Of a stretch of 64,000 bases of DNA, positions 59,182 to 64,000 are shown in pieces. The position numbers and the translations under genes are program-made. Below the pieces are notes generated by a model. That model worked only from the letters and a program-made list of their open reading frames with translations, was not told the origin of the DNA and did not search any database. The DNA comes from Saccharospirillum sp965652395 (GTDB lineage Bacteria; Pseudomonadota; Gammaproteobacteria; Pseudomonadales; Natronospirillaceae), in contig CBFGUW010000011.1 of NCBI GenBank assembly GCA_965652395.1, forward strand, positions 1 to 64,000. The letters are read 5' to 3'. Numbering within the stretch: the stretch's first letter is position 1; each line of letters opens with the position of its first letter.

Positions 59182-61425
59182 TCATCGCTCGATATCGATC
59201 CCCGCAACATTTTGGAAGCCTCGGGGCAGTTTGTTGCCGCGACGGCCGCGCTCGCCCAGATAGTGCTCCAAATCGGCGCCTTTGAGCTTCAGCTTCCGTT
59301 TACCGGCGTAGACCACCAGAGTGTCGTCCGCGCCGAGAACCACGGCACCCACCATGTACTCTTCATGCTCGGCCGCCCTGGCCGATGGGATATTGATGAT
59401 TTTGTTGCCTTTGCCCTTGGCCAATTCGGGCAGATCCCGAACGGGAAAGACCAGCAAACGGCCTTCGTTACTGACAGCGGCCAGATAATCGGTTTGCAAC
59501 TGATGAACTTGGGCCGGAGGCAGAACCAGAGCGTTCTTGGGCAACGAGAGCACTGTTTTACCGGCTTTGTTCTTGCCGACCATATCCTCGAACTTGGCGA
59601 TAAAGCCGTAACCGGCATCCGAAGCCAACAGGAACTGCTCGCCGGGTTCACCAATCATCAGGCCGCACATTTCAGCGCCCGGAGGCGGATTCACACGACC
59701 GGAAATCGGCTCGCCCTGACCTCGTGCGGAGGGCAGGCTGTGCGTTGCCAGAGTGTAGGTTCGGCCGGTGGAGTCGAGCAAAACAGTCGGCTGGTTGCTT
59801 TTACCGGGGCCTGCGAAAGCGAAAGCATCGCCCGCTTTGTAACTGAGGCCGGTCGGGTCGATATCGTGCCCTTTGGCGGCTCGTATCCAACCCTTTTTGG
59901 ACAACACCACCGTTACGGCTTCAGAAGGCAGAATTTCAGTTTCACTAAAGGCCTGGGCTTCCTCGCGCACGACCAGGCGGGTGCGGCGCTCATCCCCGTA
60001 GGTGTCGGCATCGGCCATGATCTCTTTCTTAATCAGGGTGCGCATCCGGGCCGGTGAGCCGAGCGTTTTTTCGAGTTTGTCGCGCTCGGCGGACAGATCA
60101 TCCTGCTCGCCGCGAATCTTTATCTCTTCCAGTTTCGCCAACTGCCGCAATTTCAGTTCGAGGATGGCCTCCGCCTGAACATCACTGAGGTTGAAGCGGC
60201 TCATCAGCTCCTGTTTCGGCTTTTCCTCGGTGCGGATGATGTGGATCACCTCATCGATGTTCAGATAGGCGATGAGTAAACCATCCAGAATGTGCAGCCG
60301 GGCAATGACCTTGTCGAGCCTATGCTGCAAGCGGCGGCGAACGGTGGTGGTGCGGAAATCCAGCCACTCCGTCAGGATGCGGTTCAACGGCTTGACCTGG
60401 GGACGACCGTCGATACCGATCATATTGAGGTTGATGCGGATGGTCTTTTCCAGGTCTGTCGTGGCGAACAGATGGTTCATCAACGCCTCGACATCGATCC
60501 GGTTGCTGCGGGGTTCGATCACCAGGCGGGTTGGGTTTTCATGGTCCGACTCATCACGCAGATCACTGACCATGGGCAGTTTCTTGGCCTGCATCTGCTG
60601 GGCAATTTGCTCCAGCACCTTGGAACCGGACACCTGATAGGGCAGTTCGCGAATAACGATATCGCCGCTTTCCACCTCATAGGTGGCCCGCACTTTTACC
60701 GTACCCCGACCGCTTTCGTAGATTTTCTGGACATCATCGCGCGGGCTGATCAACTCGCCCCCAGTGGGGAAATCCGGCCCTTTGATGTGCATCATCAAGT
60801 CACGCACACCGGCATCCGGAGAGTCGAGCAGATGCACACAGGCGGCGGCCACTTCCTTTACATTGTGAGGCGGAATATCGGTAGCCATACCGACGGCGAT
60901 ACCGGTGGTGCCGTTCAGCAGAATATGCGGCAGCCGGGCGGGAAGGACCGTCGGCTCTTCCATCGTGCCATCGAAATTGGGCGCCCAATCCACCGTGCCC
61001 TGACCCAATTCCTCCAGCAACATGGCCGCGTTGGCATGCAGCCGGGATTCGGTATAACGCATGGCTGCGAACGATTTGGGATCGTCCGGGGAGCCCCAGT
61101 TGCCCTGCCCGTCCACCAACGGATAACGATAGGAAAATGACTGGGCCATCAACACCATGGCCTCGTAGCAGGCGCTGTCGCCATGGGGATGGTATTTACC
61201 CAGGACATCGCCCACGGTACGGGCGGACTTCTTATACTTGGCCGTGTTCTTAAGGCCCAGTTCGCTCATCGCATAGATGATGCGTCGCTGAACGGGTTTC
61301 AGGCCGTCGCCCAGATTCGGCAGGGCCCGGTCGAGAATGACGTACATGGAATATTCCAGATAGGCCTTCTCGGTGAATTGGCTCAGGGAAACCGTTTCGG
61401 TGTATTCGCTGGATTGATCGCTCAT
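59182..61425 (-). CDS. parC: DNA topoisomerase IV subunit A
   Basis: A 747-residue ParC, which decatenates chromosomes with ParE. Motifs: SQFTEKAYLEYSMYVILDRALPNLGDGLKPVQRRIIYAMSELG, KKSARTVGDVLGKYHPHGDSACYEAMVLMAQ (quinolone-resistance region), SFAAMRYTESRLHANA (catalytic Tyr of RYTE), VGMATDIPPHN. The C-terminal third is the beta-propeller (SARGQGEPISGRV, GERGRRGNKLPRGF). parE is not in the window. No clear Shine-Dalgarno is seen before the ATG. Confidence 0.96.
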   Translation of the reverse strand: MSDQSSEYTETVSLSQFTEKAYLEYSMYVILDRALPNLGDGLKPVQRRIIYAMSELGLKNTAKYKKSARTVGDVLGKYHPHGDSACYEAMVLMAQSFSYRYPLVDGQGNWGSPDDPKSFAAMRYTESRLHANAAMLLEELGQGTVDWAPNFDGTMEEPTVLPARLPHILLNGTTGIAVGMATDIPPHNVKEVAAACVHLLDSPDAGVRDLMMHIKGPDFPTGGELISPRDDVQKIYESGRGTVKVRATYEVESGDIVIRELPYQVSGSKVLEQIAQQMQAKKLPMVSDLRDESDHENPTRLVIEPRSNRIDVEALMNHLFATTDLEKTIRINLNMIGIDGRPQVKPLNRILTEWLDFRTTTVRRRLQHRLDKVIARLHILDGLLIAYLNIDEVIHIIRTEEKPKQELMSRFNLSDVQAEAILELKLRQLAKLEEIKIRGEQDDLSAERDKLEKTLGSPARMRTLIKKEIMADADTYGDERRTRLVVREEAQAFSETEILPSEAVTVVLSKKGWIRAAKGHDIDPTGLSYKAGDAFAFAGPGKSNQPTVLLDSTGRTYTLATHSLPSARGQGEPISGRVNPPPGAEMCGLMIGEPGEQFLLASDAGYGFIAKFEDMVGKNKAGKTVLSLPKNALVLPPAQVHQLQTDYLAAVSNEGRLLVFPVRDLPELAKGKGNKIINIPSARAAEHEEYMVGAVVLGADDTLVVYAGKRKLKLKGADLEHYLGERGRRGNKLPRGFQNVAGIDIER

Positions 61426-61667
61426 GCGCTGTGTCGCCCGGACAAAAATGGCATTAGTAAGCGCGCAAGTGTCGCAATTTCAACAGCTTATGACAATCCG
61501 GCGAGGATCGGACAATGACGGCCTTATTATTGAAGAAACCTGTCTGAGTGACCCCGCCAGGCTTGGTGGCGCCTAATAAACTGTGCAAGACTGGCCCTCG
61601 CTAAACGCTGGGAGGTTAACTTGTCACTGTGCCTTCCACGCCAAAAAAGACATTGAAGGAGTTTATC

Positions 61668-64000
61668 ATGGCGCTGTCACGCCCGATCCGATGGGTTCTG
61701 CGTACCTTTCTGTTTCTATTGGTTCTGAGCTGTGGCGGTGTCGCCTGGATTTGGTGGCAGTTGGATGGCAGCTTGGCACAGCTGGAGGGCGACCTGGCAC
61801 TTAACGGCCTCAATGATCGGGTGGTGGTGGAACGGGATGCTCAGGGTATTCCCACCATCACGGCCAGCAACCGGCCGGACATCGCTTTTGCTCTCGGCGT
61901 ACTGCACGCCCAAGAACGGTTCTTCCAAATGGACCTGCTGCGCCGTAATTCTGCTGGTGAACTGGCGGCTCTGGTGGGGCCCGCTGCCACTCGTTACGAT
62001 ACCCGAATCCGCGTTCATCAATTCCGTAAGCGAGCCCAACAAGCCGCTGCGGCTATGGAGGATTCTTCCCGCCGTCTGCTGGAAGCCTATACCCAAGGCG
62101 TCAATGCCGGGCTGAACCATTTATCCAGCCCACCTTTCGAATATCGGCTGCTGAACACCACTCCGAGCCCCTGGCGGCCGGAAGACAGCCTGCTCACGCT
62201 GTACAGCATGTACCTTGACCTACAACCGGAATGGAATGAACGCGAACGTTCTCTGGCGGTAATGAAAGACAGCCTGCCCGCGGACTGGTATGACTTTCTC
62301 ACCCCCAAAGGCGGCGAATGGGATGCCCCCATGGAAGGCGAGCCTTACCAATGGGACGCCGTATTTCCACAAACACCTCTGGCTCAGCTGCAGAGTCAGG
62401 CAACCGCAACGTTGGACTGGCGCTACAGCGACTCGATTGAGATGGGCTCCAACAACTGGTCGGTAGCCGGCTCCAGAACCGAATACGGAACCGGCATGGT
62501 CGCCAACGATATGCATCTGAGCCTGAGTGTACCTAATATCTGGTATCGCGCCTCCTGGTACCTCCCGGGAGGCGACAAACGACGCGTCACCGGGGCGACG
62601 CTGCCCGGTGCCCCCACTATGGTAGTGGGCTCCAACGAGCACATCGCCTGGGGTTTCACCAACTCCAATGGTGATTACCATGACAGCATCACGCTACAAA
62701 CCAACGCTGAGAATACCGAGTACCTGACTCCCGATGGTTGGGAGGCCTTCCGCATGGAACGCGAAAAGATCACGGTCAAGGATGAGGAGCCGAGAGAACT
62801 GACCGTTCGCCTGACCCGCTGGGGGCCGGTCATTGGTGAGGATCATCTCGGCAACCTGACAGCGCTTCGCTGGGTGGCTCACGATGTTGAAGGCGCTAAC
62901 CTGAACCTGGTCAACATGGAAAAGGCCAACACGGTCTACGATGCTCTAAACATCGCCGCCACGGCGGGAGTACCGGGCCAGAACCTTAATGTGGTCGACA
63001 ATCGCGGTAACCAGGCGTGGTCAATCATGGGGCGTATCCCCCGACGTTTTGGTTTTGAAGAGTCTGGGCTTTCAGCTGAGCTGCCAAGTGACTGGTCCAC
63101 AGGCACACATGGCTGGAGCGGTTATTTAACCGCCTCCGAATACCCGCAAATCATCAATCCAGAGCACGGCCGCATCTGGACGGCCAATGCCAGAATCGCC
63201 GGTGAACAGCTTAACCGTCTGGGTTGGGGGGATTACGCCCTGGGCGCGCGCCAGCAACAAATTCGTGACAGCCTGATGGCGAAAGAACGTTTTTCAGAAG
63301 AGGATTTCCTTAATATCCAAATGGATAACCGAGCGATATTCCTGACACGATGGCAGCAACTTCTTTTGACCGTGCTCGATGATACTGTCGTCAGCGAATC
63401 CCCCGCACTGGCCCAACTAAGAAAGCAAATCGAGGGGTGGCAGGGCCGCGCCAGTAAAACATCCGTCGGGTACCTCATCGTAAAACGGTACAGAGAGGAA
63501 GTGATCGACCATACCATTGGCCGGGTTTACGACTATTTAGGCAACGCCGGTAGCGATTTCTGGCCCTGGCGTGTTGACAGTTTTCTGGAATACCCCGTTT
63601 GGGCACTGGTCAACCAACAACCGGAACGCCATGTACCGGCCGGGTTTGAAAGCTGGGAAGCCTTTCTAGTCGACATGGCGGACAGGGTGTACGCCGAGTT
63701 GACCGAGGACGGCACCCCTCTATCCCAACAGACCTGGGGCAAAGCCAACACTCTGAATATCACCCACCCGCTCAGCCAAGCGGTACCCTTTCTCGCCCAA
63801 TGGCTGGACATGCCGGCGGAACCCATGGATGGTGACACCTATATGCCATTGGTCCAGGCGCCCTCGAGTGGAGCGTCAGAGAGAATGGTGGTTGCCCCCG
63901 GGCATGAAGAAAACGGAATTTTCCATATGGCGACCGGCCAAAGCGGCCACCCCATGTCACCCTATTTTGATTTGGGGCATAGGGACTGGGTGGAGGGTCG
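61668..64000 (+). CDS. Penicillin acylase family protein (partial)
   Basis: A frame open from 61668 to the end of the window (777 codons, no stop), so the 3' end is missing. The N-terminus has a membrane segment (about residues 13-31). It is an Ntn-hydrolase of the penicillin-G/AHL acylase family: ERFFQMDLLRRNSAGELAALVG, then a spacer and GSNNWSVAGS, where Ser261 would be the new N-terminal nucleophile after self-cleavage. VVGSNEHIAWGFTNSNGDYHD follows. The family includes acyl-homoserine-lactone acylases and cephalosporin acylases; the substrate is undetermined. An AAGGAG site precedes the ATG. It is divergent from parC. Confidence 0.9.
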   Translation, partial: MALSRPIRWVLRTFLFLLVLSCGGVAWIWWQLDGSLAQLEGDLALNGLNDRVVVERDAQGIPTITASNRPDIAFALGVLHAQERFFQMDLLRRNSAGELAALVGPAATRYDTRIRVHQFRKRAQQAAAAMEDSSRRLLEAYTQGVNAGLNHLSSPPFEYRLLNTTPSPWRPEDSLLTLYSMYLDLQPEWNERERSLAVMKDSLPADWYDFLTPKGGEWDAPMEGEPYQWDAVFPQTPLAQLQSQATATLDWRYSDSIEMGSNNWSVAGSRTEYGTGMVANDMHLSLSVPNIWYRASWYLPGGDKRRVTGATLPGAPTMVVGSNEHIAWGFTNSNGDYHDSITLQTNAENTEYLTPDGWEAFRMEREKITVKDEEPRELTVRLTRWGPVIGEDHLGNLTALRWVAHDVEGANLNLVNMEKANTVYDALNIAATAGVPGQNLNVVDNRGNQAWSIMGRIPRRFGFEESGLSAELPSDWSTGTHGWSGYLTASEYPQIINPEHGRIWTANARIAGEQLNRLGWGDYALGARQQQIRDSLMAKERFSEEDFLNIQMDNRAIFLTRWQQLLLTVLDDTVVSESPALAQLRKQIEGWQGRASKTSVGYLIVKRYREEVIDHTIGRVYDYLGNAGSDFWPWRVDSFLEYPVWALVNQQPERHVPAGFESWEAFLVDMADRVYAELTEDGTPLSQQTWGKANTLNITHPLSQAVPFLAQWLDMPAEPMDGDTYMPLVQAPSSGASERMVVAPGHEENGIFHMATGQSGHPMSPYFDLGHRDWVEG

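Overview
The window is a chromosomal segment of a moderately GC-rich gammaproteobacterium. Housekeeping genes (argH, hemC-hemD-hemX-hemY, ptsP, pckA, thiL-pgpA, parC, an AlgZ/AlgR-like two-component pair, a SutA-like small protein) and a glucose/mannose-type (Gts-like) ABC importer point to an Oceanospirillales or Pseudomonadales relative. A Saccharospirillum/Reinekea-like marine bacterium is my best guess, by inference only. No rRNA, CRISPR array, transposase or prophage was seen. One tRNA is present, a CAU-anticodon tRNA read as tRNA-Ile2.

Layout. 0-16.5 kb is mostly accessory: a small lipoprotein, a CvfB-like S1-domain protein, a 912-residue BspA-type repeat lipoprotein, an XRE/IrrE-PIN pair, a heterodimeric MdlAB-like exporter preceded by a small Cys/His-rich GARPG protein and a 20-bp palindrome, a luciferase-like monooxygenase, a PEP-CTERM protein, two translationally coupled membrane proteins, a periplasmic thioredoxin-like protein, a BamE-like protein and a protein of unknown function. 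16.5-25.4 kb holds RidA, a LysR regulator, a divergent aldo/keto reductase-AraC pair, a formaldehyde-dehydrogenase-like ADH with a SRPBCC protein, ppiC, the tRNA, and a DUF898-M48 peptidase pair. 25.4-30.7 kb is a four-gene envelope operon (TetR, RND/MMPL, LolA-like, beta-barrel), with a perfect palindrome ahead of tetR.

31-42.4 kb carries ptsP, two paralogous coiled-coil envelope proteins, pgpA, thiL, pckA, the SutA-like gene, the LytTR two-component pair and argH. 42.6-47.4 kb holds two c-di-GMP enzymes. The first has a degenerate GGDEF with an intact EAL; the second is a PAS/GAF/GGDEF/EAL protein interrupted by a one-base frameshift in an A4/T4 run. 47.6-52 kb is the sugar ABC importer operon, followed by a 750-bp intergenic region holding two copies of a structured repeat; a third copy lies upstream of ptsP. 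52.7-57.4 kb is hemC-hemD-hemX-hemY followed by a free-methionine-sulfoxide reductase gene. The end carries an orphan paralogue of the sugar-binding protein, a ComFB-domain protein, parC and a penicillin-acylase-family gene that runs off the window.

The most unusual items are the structured intergenic repeat family (base-pair covariation between copies, long copy-specific outer arms), the Cys/His-rich small protein with its operator and exporter, the paralogous envelope pair, the XRE/IrrE-PIN pair, and the frameshifted c-di-GMP enzyme. No complete new defence or biosynthetic system could be identified with confidence.
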